DNA from: Rhinopithecus roxellana
Lineage: Eukaryota; Chordata; Mammalia; Primates; Cercopithecidae
Reading direction: 5' to 3'
DNA length: 64,000 nucleotides
Assembly (NCBI RefSeq): GCF_007565055.1
Contig: NC_044549.1
Span: forward strand, 68,166,882-68,230,881
In this document: positions 9,831 through 23,230 of the stretch, piece after piece
Numbering within the stretch: position 1 is the stretch's first letter
Layout of the letters: each line of letters opens with the position of its first letter
Notes under the pieces: generated by a model
The model's database searches: none
What the model was told of the DNA's origin: nothing
Seen by the model: the letters and a program-made list of their open reading frames with translations, nothing else
Position numbers and translations under genes: made by a program

Positions 9831-11721
9831 TATGTATAAGACATTTATTTAATTTATAAAATAAGATCTCTAATGAATGTGCTATAAAAGGTACCTTCTA
9901 GGTTCACTCTCCTATTTTAGGAAACTTGAGAATGTTCATTAGTCTCCTAAACTTTACTCTGCCGATAGCTTGCCTTTCCTTTTTGACGTTGGATTTTTTT
10001 TTGTATGATTCCCTGTCTAGAATATCCTAGCTTGTTTTTCCTAAACATGGAAATCACTAATCCTTCATGGGCGAGTTTACAATCCTTCTCCTTAGTAATT
10101 TCGCTTCATTTCAACCAGGAAAAAAAGTCTGGGAAATTCTGTAGCACTTTGGTCCATTATTATGACATGCATTTCAAATGGCCTAACACTGTTTATATTG
10201 GTATAGAAATTTTATTTATCTTATTAGATTGTAAATTCCATAAAAGAAAGCTGAGAAAATAAAATTAAGAATATGGGAAAGGTTTGAAGTAGAAGGTCCG
10301 AGACAGGCTTCCTCAATGCCATGCAGAGGACTGAGCTTGAGTAGTAACTACTGCTTGATACTAAATGACTTAATTTCACTCACCATGATGTAATGAACCA
10401 GAGGTGGCTCCCTGTCCCCAACTGTGATCCTTAATAAGTGACTTGGCAAGAGCTCTGGCTAACTGGTATGTTGAATATGTCATGGCATCCTAACCTGATC
10501 TGATTATACAGACAGAATGAGCAGACAGTGGTTGAACTAAAGCTAAAAGGCACAGAGAGAGGGCAATGATATTACAGGCACGCAGATAGCATAGCATAAA
10601 ATTCAATGTAAAGAAAGTAGTTAGTAGAGGCAGGAGAAGATTATCTGCCCTTTTTACCAACCCCTTTATCTTTAAAGTAAATCTCATGAACTCAAGTTAC
10701 CTGAAAATATGGTTTATTCCATGTATGTGAATCAAAGCCTAACTAGTACAGAATCATTTTGTAATCCTTTTGGTAGAAATGATTCATTTTATATGTTGAG
10801 TCTAAATGCACTGCCTTGTAGCTTCCATGCACAAGTACTTGTCATGCTTCCTGAAATCACACAGAACATGCATTAACTATGTAGCCAATGACAGGACTTC
10901 TAGGATGAGCAGATTCTTCAACAGTAGGGGGATGTTTTTCACAGGAAACGAATGAGTATTTGTCAGGGCTTCACATGATATACTTTCTACCACTGTCCCA
11001 GTAAGGAATAGTAGAATATAAAAATAAAGGGTCTAATATGTACTTATTAATGAGTTTGCTAAATAAAATATATATACCACTTAGTGAATGGTACTATGAT
11101 TGTTTTGGGTGACATACCTAAGATTAGCTTTTGTTTTAGTAGTAAAAATATGTATATATTATTGTGTATATTAGGAAACTTTAACCAGCATGGCAAGTCC
11201 ATGGCTTCCTTGAGTCTGTTCATTAACACAAATGGAAAATACATATTTAAATTTAAAATATAAATTTAACAATGCTAAGTAAACAGTTCTAGTGGTATGC
11301 ACATATGGCCAACATTATGGAGGATGTTTGCTAATGATGGTAATTAGTATAACACTGCTTTAAGAAAAAGTGTCAACAGATTAGCATGATATGCCACAAG
11401 CAAACTGGACCAAGATTATCACTTTTATTTTTGCTTTCTAATTTCAGTGGTTATATTTTAAGATACTTGATATAGCTTAGGGGATTCATTGCTTTAAAAA
11501 CCAACTTAAATATGAAATAAACTATACTAGCACAATTAATGGAAGAAATAAACACACTTCAAGGTCGATATCAAGAAATTGGAACCCTTTCTGAATTTAT
11601 AAGAATATTTTGAGAAACAACTTTCCTGTCAAATGGAAGTCAGGAGAAAATCAACAAAGAGTGATCTTTGTACCCAAGAAAACCTATAGACACATGTAAC
11701 AGCATGCAGAAATATAAAGGT
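9831..11721. other. No recognised element
   Basis: Mostly AT-rich DNA. 10195-10260 resembles an L2 3' tail (ATTAGATTGTAAATTCCATAA) but is too short to call. Open frames at 10005-10262 and 10490-10687 show no protein-like pattern. Confidence 0.45.
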
Positions 11722-11736
11722 AAAAAAAATCACTCA

Positions 11737-12001
11737 ACACTTTGGGAGGCCAAGATGGGTGGATCACAAGGTCAGGAGATTGAGACCATCCTGGCTAACA
11801 CGGTGAAACCTCGTCTCTACTAAAAATACAAAAAACTAGCCAGGCATGGTGGCGGGTGCCTGTAGTCCCAGCTACTCGGGAGGCTGAGGCAGGAGAATGG
11901 TGTAAACCCGGGAGGCAGAGCTTGCAGTGAGCTGAGATCCGGCCAGTGCACTCCAGCCTGGGTGACAGAGCGAGACTCCATCTCAAAAAAAAAAAAAAAA
12001 A
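11737..12001 (+). mobile_element. 5'-truncated AluY (Old World monkey type) with TSD
   Basis: Starts inside the left arm at ACACTTTGGGAGGCCAAG, about 33 bases short of the Alu start. It then runs through GAATGGTGTAAACCCGGGAGG and GAGATCCGGCCAGTGCACTCC to a pure A-tail. AATCACTCA, preceded by A's, occurs at 11728-11736 and again at 12002-12010 and is the TSD. GTAAACCCGGG and GATCCGGCC are the monkey-type changes, on the sense strand. Confidence 0.94.
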
Positions 12002-12608
12002 AATCACTCAAGAGTTAGAGAGAATTTTTTTTTTAATAAAGGGCACTTGATGTCCACTTCCTTGTATGTCAGATAGTTAAATGTGGATGAAAGCAGGAGA
12101 TACGAGTAATAGTAGACTGTGTATCCATTAAAGAATCATGAAAACAAAAGTTTAAAGCAAGAGTTGCTACAACCAAGTGATTTCACAAAAGAGCTCTTAA
12201 ATCAAATGTAGAGGTAAGAATGTATGACTTTATCACCATATTATTTTATTACAGGATGGAATTCAACATTTTCAATGTGATTTTCATGGATTTTATTTAT
12301 TTGGGAAGGTTAGTGATTAAATATTGTTAATAACATTCCACCCAGTTTCTCAACATCTCATATCTTTTTTCCTCTGACCCATCAGAAATACTGCTCACAC
12401 TTGTCTCCTCAGTGCACTTCTTGGGCTGCTTTTGCTCCTCTACTCAACACACTTTCTGGGGCTCCTCTCTGAATTCTTCCAGACATCTGAATTCTTAGCA
12501 GGCTATTAGGCACACCTGTGCTGTTTATTCCAAATCTAACTTGCAGTCATTTTCCTTTGCTCTTGTGTTTGGCTACTTACTTTTATCTTAATATGCTCTA
12601 TCTGCCAG

Positions 12609-12636
12609 GGCTCTTCAGAGAAGCAGAACCGATAGG

Positions 12637-12677
<41 letters not shown>

Positions 12678-12896
12678 CTCCAGGAAACTTCAGTTTTTAC
12701 ACTTAAGGCCTTCAACTGATTGGATGGAGATCACCCACATTAAGGAGGATAATCTCCTTTACTTAAACTAAATTGATTATAGATGTTAATCCCATTAACA
12801 AAATACTTTCGAAGCGATATCAAGACTAGTATTTGACCAAACTACTGGGCCCCATAGGCTAGCCAAGGTGATGCATAAAATTTAACCATCACAATT
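12609..12896 (+). mobile_element. Old interspersed repeat with embedded (TG)n
   Basis: GGGCTCTTCAGAGAAGCAGAACCGATAGGAT opens it. It continues after the TG run with ACTTAAGGCCTTCAACTGATTGGATGGAGATCACCCACATTAAGGAGG, and closes with CTAGCCAAGGTGATGCATAAAATTTAACCATCAC. I know this text as a common human interspersed repeat but cannot assign its family safely. It is probably LTR-derived or MER-class. Confidence 0.5.
12641..12675. repeat. (TG)n microsatellite
   Basis: About seventeen uninterrupted TG units. It is likely to be length-polymorphic. Confidence 0.95.
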
Positions 12897-12954
12897 GCTT
12901 GCTTTTCTTTCTCTGTCATCTGGATTTAAAATTTTTTTCATACTCTACCTTATA

Positions 12955-13235
12955 TGTCCTTACTCCATATTCCTAAATTTGAATACCCTTCAAGCCCCAG
13001 CTCACTTCTCCTTTATTTTTGAAGTCGTTACCGTTCACTTCATCCTGGAATGGTAGCTATGACCTGCGAAATTCTGTAGCAGGATGCACCACTTTCATAG
13101 CATGCATTTCATGCTGCCTGTTGTTGAAGGTATTTGTGTAAGGTTTTTATACTCTATGAGAGCTTTGAGCTTCTCAAGGGCCAGGGCTGTAATACATATG
13201 TCTTTGAATTAATGCTTGAATACATTGCTCTACAC
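12955..13235 (+). mobile_element. Possible L2 3' region
   Basis: TTCAAGCCCCAGCTCACTTCTCC and GAGCTTCTCAAGGGCCAGGGCTGTAATAC resemble the L2 ORF2 tail and 3' UTR in order. Divergence is high, so this is tentative. Confidence 0.4.
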
Positions 13236-15269
13236 AAAAGTGCATACTATTTTTTGTTTTCTGAAGTGCAGAGTGCTATTCTAAGCCATCTTAAACTCAA
13301 AGAATTATAGAAACATTCTGGCATACAGCCGGAATGTGGAATAGGAAGAGTGTTTGATAAAGTGTGATAGGCATATTACCACGGAAAGTAGTGTTTGCTT
13401 TCAGATTCATGTTCATATTAGTGTGATTTAGAAAAAACTTGTAATTAACATCAAACCAATGAATTCTCAGATATTAATGTTTAGGATGGCCTTAAAACAG
13501 AGACCTATGTTAGGCTTGAGTCAATGATTAAATATGTATTTGAGGGTCAATGTTCAAGTATGACAATGTTGTAAAATAGTATGTGAAGAAGCTAGGTTTG
13601 TGCCATGTTAATTTAATGCAGTTCTAGACTGGAAATGAGGAGAATTGAAATTCTATAGGCCTGTCACTCATTGTGTGTATGATCTTAAGACATTTTTACC
13701 TCTTGGCATCTGTATCTTTTTGGGAGGGTAGGCATTCTGTTATCGTCTAACTCTAAAAGTGTAATTTGCTACTAAGATGCCTATAAATACAGTCAGACTA
13801 CAACACAGATGGTGTACACAGGAAGAAAATCTCTGATTGGTAGACTAACCCAATATAGGCTGTGCATATACTAAATGACATATGACAAAAAAATCTGCAA
13901 ATAGCAGACACAGCATCCTTTAGGTTGGAACTGAGTCCGGTAGATTTATGATCTAATCTTACTTATTCTATGACATTTCTGTTAAATGAATGTCCCTGAT
14001 CCTCCTGCCATCCTACTCACATTTCTAATGTGCTCATACTCCAAGGTAATCATGATCATTTGCAATTATAAATGTCCTGTTATCAATTAATTTGCAGTTC
14101 ACCAGTAGCTATCAGATTATCTCTAACAAAGCTGCACTGGTGTGGTAATTATGTTGAGAGTAATTATCATGTAATTGCACATAATTATTTGTACCTTATT
14201 AAGTGCTCACATGATTAAAATATTTCTGGTCAAATAAAAATTATCCACGAGAGTATTTTTGGTGGGGGGGAAATAAGAAACGTTGCTTCCTGGTCTTCTG
14301 TTCTTTGAATAAAGTAAAACTGTTTAGCTGACAGTCCCATAATGCCCCAAATAGGATGAATTGGTAAGGAGAGAAGAGACTTAGATTTCATTAATACAAT
14401 ACCTTGTACCTCCAATGAAGTTGAGATAATAAACTTCAACTTCCAGCATGGATGAATGCTTTCCCTGTAGTAGCTATAACAAAAAATATTACCCTATTAA
14501 GAGTGTACACTATGAATGTCATTGAGGACAATGTGTTTTTCATGTCCAACTCCACCATTAGCAATTTTATGCTGAACTTTTATTTTTCTCATAGTACTCT
14601 CTCTTCAAAGCTTTTAATATTCACCAATTTATACTCACTGTGTATTTTAATTTCCAAGGACTGTGTTTAGTAAGATGGTCTACAGGTATAATTCCAAAAG
14701 CACCTACCAAATTTGTTTATTCAGACATTCATTAAAGAGCAACTATATATACTAGCTCTCTTGTTTAGAAATGCTATGTGAGCTACGTAGCCAAATTTAC
14801 TTTTTCCAGGAGCCACAAACAACAGCAAGAAATAGGTAAAATTAATATTAGTAATATATTTTATGTGAAACAATCATTACTTCATAGGTACTCAGTCGTA
14901 AAAATGATAAGTGAAATATTTTACATTTTTTGTACTAAGCCTTATAAATCTACTGTATATTTTACTTACAGCACGTCTCAATTCAGATTAACAACATTTT
15001 AAGGGCTCCATAGCCATAGGTAGCTTATGGCTGCTGAATTAGATGGTGCATGTATGTTGATTGTATCTACATGGTAGATAAAAGAGAGTCCTAATTAACA
15101 GCTCTCTGATTGTTATAGATTTTTTTTTAAGAGTTTAAATTTCCTAATCTGGTAAATAATACATCTAACCTAAAACATTTCTTTTTAAATTAAAATGTTT
15201 TCTAGAAGGATAGGGATGGAACTAACATTAAGGGACCGCTTTACTAGGTCATGTGTGATACTAGGTATA
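13236..15269. other. No recognised element
   Basis: AT-rich, apparently single-copy DNA by eye. Short open frames (for example 14230-14439 and 14778-15002) have no domain-like pattern. Confidence 0.45.
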
Positions 15270-15412
15270 TTTACATTTATTATCAAATTCATTCTTCACA
15301 ATAGTCTAGAAGGATATGTTACTTTACAGGTTAGAAAAGTGAGATGTAAAGTTTAACCTTATCAATAGTGAAATAGTAGAACTGGGATTCAAACTTGACT
15401 GTCTTTTAACAC
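15270..15412 (-). mobile_element. MIR
   Basis: TATTATCAAATTCATTCTTCACAATAG, TTACAGGTTAGAAAAGTGAGATG and AGTAGAACTGGGATTCAAAC read as the reverse complement of MIR. The last block is the very conserved AGCTGGGATTCGAACC region. Confidence 0.75.
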
Positions 15413-17270
15413 AAATTTTGTCTCATGCTTTTCAAATAAGAAATACATATTTTGGGTCCACTTGCTCATTGATGGGTCTAGTAAGACGATTTTACTTCCC
15501 TGAACACTGTGTAACAGGCTTGATTGCAAGAAAGTTACTGATTAGTTTGAGTTTTAGGGTTACTCTTGACTTTCCTTATCCAAGTTTCCCAATCCAGTTT
15601 ATTGAATTAGTCTCTCCTGAAAGCTCGTTCTTTCCAGCAAACTTATGTCAAGTACAGCATAAATTATCTTCCACTGGCATTTTAACTGAAGGTTTGTTGA
15701 CTATCACACACACTTATAGAAAGCCTACCTTTGGGGATAACTGAGTGACTGACAGTGATGTCTTAGCAACCATCTGATTGTAGTTACAGAGGAAATTTAC
15801 CTTGGATTAAAGAATCACATGCCATTGTGATTGACAGAGTCTGTAAGACAATCAAGGTCAAACCCAGAGTGAATTGAGTACGTGGCTATGAGCTTTGACA
15901 GATAAGTCATGTGTCAAATATTGCCTAGCCATCTGGTTACTGCTCATGATTAGACTGGATTCATTGTGTTTAGCTTCTTATTAAGGACAACTGCATGGGA
16001 AACTTGTTTGTTTTTAGTTTATCAGTGAAATGTGCTTTATCTGCTGACTTAAAATGTTTCTGCCTAAAGTGAACTTGCAAAATCATTAATTTTATGACTC
16101 CAGCATGACCTAAAAAAAAGCTTTGTTTGGGAGATTGTCATAACTATGTTAAAAAATACTTTCTAATTATTTAAAAGTGATTGATGCATTATTGAAAAAA
16201 TATATTAGGTGCTGAAAGTGACACTCATGAATAAGAGCACAATTCCTTAAAGAGGATTAAGAAAACAAATGTGATTATCCCCAGGGATTTTAGAAGCCCC
16301 CCCAAATGTATAAAGACTATTGGCCAAACTGTGTACCAGATATGTGGGTAGTGAGAGGTGATGAGATGTCACTGATAAGGGATGTATAAAGGAACAGGTG
16401 CCTTATGTGACATTCTGAAAATTCACATTTAGTAGAAGGTGTCAAACACCAGAAGCCGATTGAGTGGAACTCCACCAGCAAATACTTAGTTTATTTTTGA
16501 GGATAAAAGTGGAAAACACAGGGAAGTGAAGGCAATTGTCCTATGTCACATTGTACTTGGAATGAGGCTCTGAGTCCCCTGACTACTAATCCAGTGCTAT
16601 TTCCTCCTGTAACTTTGCTGCCTTTGTAAATGATTACATTTTAAATACAAGGACTGTTTGGCTTATTAATTAGTTAGTGTTAACAAAGCCAAACTTGCTT
16701 TTCATCACTGATGGATTAGTACCTTTCATTCTGTTTTCAACTACCATATTGTCCTTTTAACTGGACTATTAAAAACATTTTTCCTTGTTGATCACAGCTT
16801 GGGTGAACAAAGTAGGGGCTAATGAAAATAAGTTCCCGTCAGAGAATATAGCAGTTACACCAGTATTGGTGGTATGATAGTCACATTTGCATATGTAAAG
16901 TATAACACTCCATAAGCAAATAGTATGACCCAATTTTAGGTGGTGATCTATATGTCATTGCTGGTTCCTCTGCAATAATAAATACTGAATGCTTCTAGGC
17001 ATTTACAGTAACCACGGTAAATCCATTTCAATAATGATGAATTTCTGAGAAAACAATGTAATAGAATCAACAGGTTCTAGCAAAGCGTAATTTTATCATA
17101 AACTACAAGTTCCACCATGTTAACACATACATTCCAACATGTTTTCAACAGTACTTCTGAGGTTGGAATTCTCAGCAAGTATACTAGGTGGTTCCTGTTT
17201 CAACATCCAGACAGTGATAGCCATTTGTAGGTGGAAATTAATGATCAGTTGTGCCTTGCTTTTTCTTTAC
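15413..17270. other. No strong feature; faint MIR at about 16485-16620
   Basis: 16500-16610 (GAAAACACAGGGAAGTGAAGGC ... TGAGTCCCCTGACTACTAATCCAGTGC) may be an antisense MIR. The rest has no recognisable element. The 108-codon frame at 15418-15744 shows no known motif. Confidence 0.4.
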
Positions 17271-17273
17271 TTG

Positions 17274-17364
17274 AGTCTCTCTCTCTCTCTCTTTTTGCAC
17301 ACGCACACGCGCACACACAGACACACACCACACACCACACACCACACATGTACATGTATATATA
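17274..17364. repeat. Compound (CT)n / (CA)n / (ACCAC)n microsatellite
   Basis: Eight to nine CT units are followed by CACACGCACACGCGCACACAC and a run of about four ACACACC-type units, then a short TATA block. The CG steps inside the CA tract suggest recent change. Confidence 0.9.
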
Positions 17365-19018
17365 TCTATTTTTGGATATCAAAATATTCTCAATAAATTC
17401 ACAACACTAATTGAATTGAGATGATATAAAGTTGTTGATTATTTTTAATAAAGTCTGGAGATCTAACATTAGTTGTAGCTTGTTTATTTCTTCATTACTA
17501 AATAAGAAATTCCAAGTTATGTCTTTTCATCTTTTCATTAATAAATAGCCACTATGTAATATCTACCCATCCATATATATTATGAATATCTGAACTACTC
17601 CTTATAATTGTGGGGTAACCAGCCAAATAAAACTGTTGAATATACAGCTTATTGTATATGTTATGAATTACCTGACTTAGTGTTTAAAATTATGAGTCAA
17701 TTAGTCAAAATGCCATGGGTTATATGACTCATTGTAAGATTAATAAAGTAATATATGTCTTCCTATAATCCAGTTACTGATATTAAATAATATTGAAGCT
17801 ACTTTCCAAGCAAAACTTCCCCATAAGTTTGTTTCTGTCTTGGTTGAGAACTGGTTCTTTTGAGATAAAGCCACCAACTCAGCACGTGTTTTTTTTTTTT
17901 CTCCTGAATGGTTTTGTTCAACTTAAAATGACTGTTCCTAACAGCAGGTGCTCTCTTCTTTGTTTCAGATTATACTGAACACGCTTTTGGTGTTCACAAA
18001 TACTGAAAATCAACTATAAAAATGCTGGATGAAAAAGAACTATATCCATAGGGTAGGAAGATAAAATTTTAGTTATAACTCATATCTTTTCTAAAGAAGA
18101 TTCTTCATTATACATTATACATTCAGTCTTTTAGGAAATCCTTGGATATATTTTCAAAACATATCCAGAAAGAGAAAGCAGCTATAACATTTGACTGGAT
18201 CTCTTATTATGAGTAAAATAAAATCTTTAATACCTATTAATCTTATACATGTATGACAGCTGTGATTTTACCTTTCTTTTTTTAAAATTAATTTTAACGG
18301 CTTTGGAGGTCCTCCACTGAGATATCCAGTGGGTTCAACTGAGAAAGCAAGGCAACATTTATCATGTAGGAATATACTTCATGGGAAATTTTCTTCTACA
18401 TGTTTTCTCTTGGTTCCCAGAGATGAATCCATAATAACAATAGGATTTTGCTAACTTTGTTTTTCTGATTTCAGTTTTCCTTTCTACTAATTCCACGGCT
18501 CTTTTGTTTTGGGCTCATTTTGCCCAATAAATTATTGCCCCTTATTGACAGGAATCATTTGGGAATTTAAGGTCTTACCATTTGGTGATATCTATAAGTG
18601 GATTCATTGTTTATAGAGACCCGTTCTCTGTTAGGTGAGAGACAATAGAGAATCTAGTTGTTAATCTTTATCTGTTTGTGTGCTTGTCAACACTGACCTC
18701 AAATAAATTAAGAATTTTGTGGCCACTGGGAAAGAGAACAGCTCTTTGATATGGACTGTATATAATTGGGATAATGGCCATACAACCAAAGCCATACATA
18801 GAATGTCATATTTGAGAATGATGCTCATATAACCACCCCAAGCTACAAAGATGCCATAAGCCTTTACCCCAAATGTGTCAGAGATGGAAGACACTACTCT
18901 CCTATTAGAAGAAACAAATACATTTGGAAAAAAATATTTTTGGATAGGATGACAGAGACTGTCCTCTTCAGAGAACAGGGTAGTGAAATATATTTTGTTC
19001 ACATAAACTGAAATTTTC

Positions 19019-19329
19019 TTTTTTTTTTCTCTTTTTTTGAGATGGGGTCTCGCTCTGTCACCTAGGCTAGAGTGCAGCAGTGTGATCACGGCTTACTGCA
19101 GCCTCAATCTCTTGGGTTTAAGCGATCCTCCTGTCTCAGCGTCATGAGTAGCTGGGACCACTATCACACACCATCACACCTGGCTAATTTTTGCATTTTA
19201 TTATTATTTTGGTAGAAACGAGGTTTCACCATATTGCCCAGGCTGGTTTGAAACTCCTAGGCTCAAATAATCCAAGAGCTTTGGCCTCCCAAGGGTTGGA
19301 ATTTTACAGGAGTGAGCCACCACACCAGC
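19019..19329 (-). mobile_element. AluJ with TSD
   Basis: GAGATGGGGTCTCGCTCTGTCACC, GTGATCACGGCTTACTGCAGCCTC, AGCGATCCTCCTGTCTCAGC and CATATTGCCCAGGCTGGTTTG are AluJ-type positions on the minus strand. The 11-base TSD CTGAAATTTTC is intact at 19008-19018 and 19330-19340 despite the age of the element. The 142-codon minus frame at 18661-19089 runs into this Alu and is not a gene. Confidence 0.92.
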
Positions 19330-19589
19330 CTGAAATTTTCATTAAAAAGAACTTCCCTTCTAGGAAGGGATGAAGGAGGACTTTTAGCCCACTAGAAATG
19401 ACAGCCCAAAGAGACAGAGCCCAGAGCATGGGTGAGGGTGAGCTGTGGTATCTCGAAACCTAGACATCTGTTGGTGAAGCCAGCTTGGGAACACAGGCTA
19501 ATTGGGAAGTATGGAAGGAGGATGCTTCAGACACAGTTGACTTTTCCAGTGTTGCTAGGACCTCTGTTCCTGTTTATGAACCACTTGCT

Positions 19590-19938
19590 TGCTATGGTTT
19601 GAATGTCTGTGTCCCCTCCAAAACTCATGTTGACATTTAATCTCAGGTGAAACAATATTATGAGGGAGGGCCCTTAGGAGGTGATAAAGTGCCTTATAAA
19701 AGGCCTGGAGGGGGCGAGTTACCCCTCCATCCCTTCATGTAAGGACACAACATCATCCTCTGGAAGATACAGCAACAGGGCATCATCTTGGACACAGAGA
19801 GCTGCCTTCATTAGACACTGAACCTGCTGACACCTTGGTCTTGGACTTCCCAGCCTCCAGAAGTGTGAGAAACAAATTTCCATATTTATGAATGACCCAG
19901 TCTGGGTTATTTGTTTATAACAGCACAAACGGACAAAG
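19590..19938 (+). mobile_element. MLT1-like MaLR solo LTR
   Basis: TGCTATGGTTTGAATGTCTGTGTCCCC at the 5' end, GGACTTCCCAGCCTCCAG, GTGTGAGAAACAAATTTCC and CCCAGTCTGGGTTATTTG near the 3' end, closing with AACGGACAAAGA, make a complete plus-strand LTR. No internal retroviral sequence follows in a recognisable form. Confidence 0.8.
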
Positions 19939-22900
19939 ATGCTGCCCCTTCTCCAAAAATTCAGGTCCTCAAAATCTGTGTGAAGGCTGCAGGATGTGGC
20001 TTTTGTTACTTTGCTTTGCTTAAGAAGGGAGAGTGGTCTGCGATCATGGCACTGTTTACCTCCAAGCTCTGCCTGGGCCTAGATTCCTCATTGTGCGACT
20101 GTCATGTTATCTTCAGTGTCCACACGACTCAGAGACAACTTTGGTTTGAATGGGGCCTGGCCTGGGCTTTTTTCAGAGGCTGACGTTGATTTGGCATTAG
20201 CAGGGCACCTTACTGGCTTTTGTTTTCTCTCTTGGGATGTATCCACTGAGACAAATGACTCATCCATTCTCTGAATTTACTTTTTTGAGGAGCCTGTCTT
20301 CTTTGGGGCAGAAATTGGGACACACTGCTCACCAGGGTCTCTCTCTTCCTATGACCTTTGCAGGAAAGTGCTTTCCCTCTGGTGTGTAAAGTCCCCAATC
20401 CTGTGTCCAAATTCTGGATTCTTTACTGATTGGAAACGGCTATTATAGGATTCCCATTTTTTTCATGTTGATGTAAATTAGTATCCCAGATCTTTCCGGA
20501 GGGCCTGAAACTTAGGGGATTCGAGCTCTTGCTACCCAAGGGTACTTTCTATGTACTCTAAGTGGATCTATAAAACATGGGAAGGTGCCATATCCCCACA
20601 GTGTATGCTATGGGGATGAGGCTGTGAGCCATTAGCAAATTTTCTGGGTCGGTGGGCACTTAAGTGGTACGATCATGAGCCAGGCTGTCAGACTGTGCCT
20701 CTGTTTAGAGTTTTAACTAAGAAGAAAGATGGTCTTCGGGGCATGATTTCCAGAGATCTTGAACTGCCAATGATGGCACAAAGTATTTCTTGGTTATTAC
20801 AGCCCTTAGACTACCCAAATTGTCATTGAATATTTGGGAGAAACTAAGCTAATTAGTTCTCAGAGTGCTTAATTTATTTGATTTTCTGATTTTGTTTTAT
20901 GAGGCATGTGGGACTCCATAGCCTTAATTATGCCATATCCTTGGAACCAGTGGTCCTTGAAGGCACCTCTAACTTCACCTCATAGCTCTACTCTCTGAAG
21001 CACGCCTCTGCTATGGCTGGAGTCCCCTGGGGCACAATTCCCATTCTTATTCCTGGGTTCACGATCTGCTGTTGTTTAACTTATAGTTAGCTCTGGGTTG
21101 CCCTTTTGGCCCCCATTTTAGTCACATTCTGCCAGGTTCTTAGTTGTAGTGTGTGAGGGGTTATTTACTATGTACAGAGATGTATTTTCCGTCTGCCCTA
21201 ATCTGATGAGTCTATGCAAGGCCCTTGCAAATATCAAAGCAGGACCGCCTTGTGCCACTAGCCTTGCTTACCCACAGGAGAGGACTAGATGCCACATTTT
21301 TCTCCCATAATTATCTGTTTTCTCTCAGCTCAGATTTTGAGTCTGCCTCTGAAACATGGGTTTCTGAGTAGGGAAAGGTAGCATGGTGAAAAGGCCAGGA
21401 TTGAGATGTTCTCTTTTGACACCATGGTTTTATGGATTCAAGGACCATGAGAAGTGTACCCCACTTCTGCCACTTGTGAAAGCAAATCAAGTGGGTTTTA
21501 AGATGACAGCAAGAATGAAAAGGGAGAAAAAAAAAGTGGGTTTGCCCTACTTGTCAAGTGCCTGGATCAAGGAGGGATCAAGGAGGCTTTCTGAGCCCCT
21601 TGATTGGTTATCTTTTGAGCCCTTCCCCAGTTCATTCCCTAGGTGAAATTTTCTGCATCTTCTAAATAGAGTTTTCCTGGGTGCTTCAGTACAATCCACT
21701 TGAGATCCTTGTTCCTCCGGCCCTTTGACATGGAAGTCCTTGAGAGTCCATATTTACCTTTCCATTGAGAGGTTCCTAATAATATTATCTTTAGGCTGCA
21801 TCAGCAAGAGTCTCTAGGATGCTGTAGGCCTGGCCCTTCTCTTGTTCTGTGAGCCTATGTTGAAGGCCGTGTCCAAGTTCTTTCCTCATCTCCTTGCTGA
21901 AAACAAATTCTTCAGGAAAGATAGAGACTAGGAGGACATAGGATGAGAAGGTCAGGCTGTCTTGGGGAAGATTGGGAGCTGGAGGTATGGAGGCTTCCAA
22001 AGATCTCTGGGCCTCAATAGGTAAATAAACTCCAGAAACCTTTTAGCTACTTCTGCTGCAGTGCCATTTCAGGTGTCGAATTTCAGGTTGGGTGAGAAAC
22101 TGTACCTGTTTCTGGGTTCCAGGGAGGGATACTCTATAGGCCTTAATCTGAGAAGGAGAGAGGGTTGAAATCTGGCCTCTCAGGTTATCTCTGAGCCAGA
22201 CAGAAAGGCAGTAATTAGGGCAAAGTTGCAGGAAGATGCTGGAGCTGGGCCTTGGCATGGGATACAGGTTGCAGCTGAGAAAGCAGTAGGAATTCCTTAG
22301 CCTGCATTAGTCTTTGGATGGCAATGGGCTTCACATTGATAATAAAACAAAGGGAGACTCTCTTGGGGAACAGCTGCCACAGACTAAGACTGTAAGCTAC
22401 AAAGACTTCCCTGTGCCCTCCCAGGAGAGTTAACTTTACTTGCGCTGCAAATCATGTCCCAAGTTCTTGATATTTGGGAGATGCTATGTACACTGCAGCT
22501 GCTCTGCTTCCCCTTCAGTGCTCTGGAGGGACTGAGGATTTTGCCCTGTTCATCATTAAGTAATTCTATGGAATTCAGAAAATCAGCCAATAACCTGGCC
22601 TGAGATGTTTTGGAAATGACCTTTCCTTCTTTTTTTATTTTCCAAAATCTGAAAATCCAGCTTCTTTTTGACTCATGTCTTCAAATGCTTATTGACATCC
22701 AGGCTAAAAAAGAAAAGGTTACCAGCTTCCACATGCAAGGTGTGCCCAGGCAGGGGTCTGTGATGTGTGGAGAGAAAGATGCTCTTGACGTAAAACACAG
22801 TGCAAGGAGTTAGGGAGGAACAAGTCCTTCACCGATGCCTGCCGCTAGAAGGCTGACCTGGAAGTTGGGGTCCATGCGTGAGTACCTTCCAACAGAAGAG

Positions 22901-23230
22901 GCTAACCAGCTGAAGAACTTGGCAGATCTCTCTGGGATGGTACTCAGTGCAACAACAGGCACAACAAATTGAGTTAAGGTGTATATAGTAGTGCTGGGAT
23001 AGAGAGGGTCAGTGTTGTAGGATGTCAGATAAATGAATCAGTTTGATCCATGGAATGGGCTGATGGTTGAGAGAGATTGATACCCCGAGAGAGGAGTCAG
23101 GCAAGGCCATATTCCTCTCACCTCTATGTTGACCCTGAAAAACAAAAGCAAAAACAAACACAAAAAAACGAGGGACTGGAGCCCCGTTCTGACTTTCCTC
23201 TCTCTCAGCAAGATGGCGCTCTTCATTATT
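19939..23230. other. Unidentified repeat-poor, less AT-rich block
   Basis: About 3.3 kb with visibly higher GC than its surroundings and almost no interspersed repeats I can name. On the minus strand, several short frames (23009-23233, 22384-22590, 22043-22258, 21791-22000) lie in one direction. The last (69 codons) ends in a polar, charged segment that looks somewhat protein-like (KEMRKELGHGL, TEQEKGQAYSILETL). There is no initiation context, splice structure or family match I can support. It could be a decayed processed pseudogene, an ancient endogenous retroviral interior, or ordinary unique DNA. Confidence 0.35.

Noticed and set aside
11370..11400. AGATTAGCATGATATGCC resembling U6 snRNA
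   Set aside because: Only about 12 bases agree, and the rest of U6 is absent.
18661..19089. 142-codon minus-strand open frame
   Set aside because: N-terminal part is Alu and poly-lysine from the A-tail, and the rest shows no family pattern.
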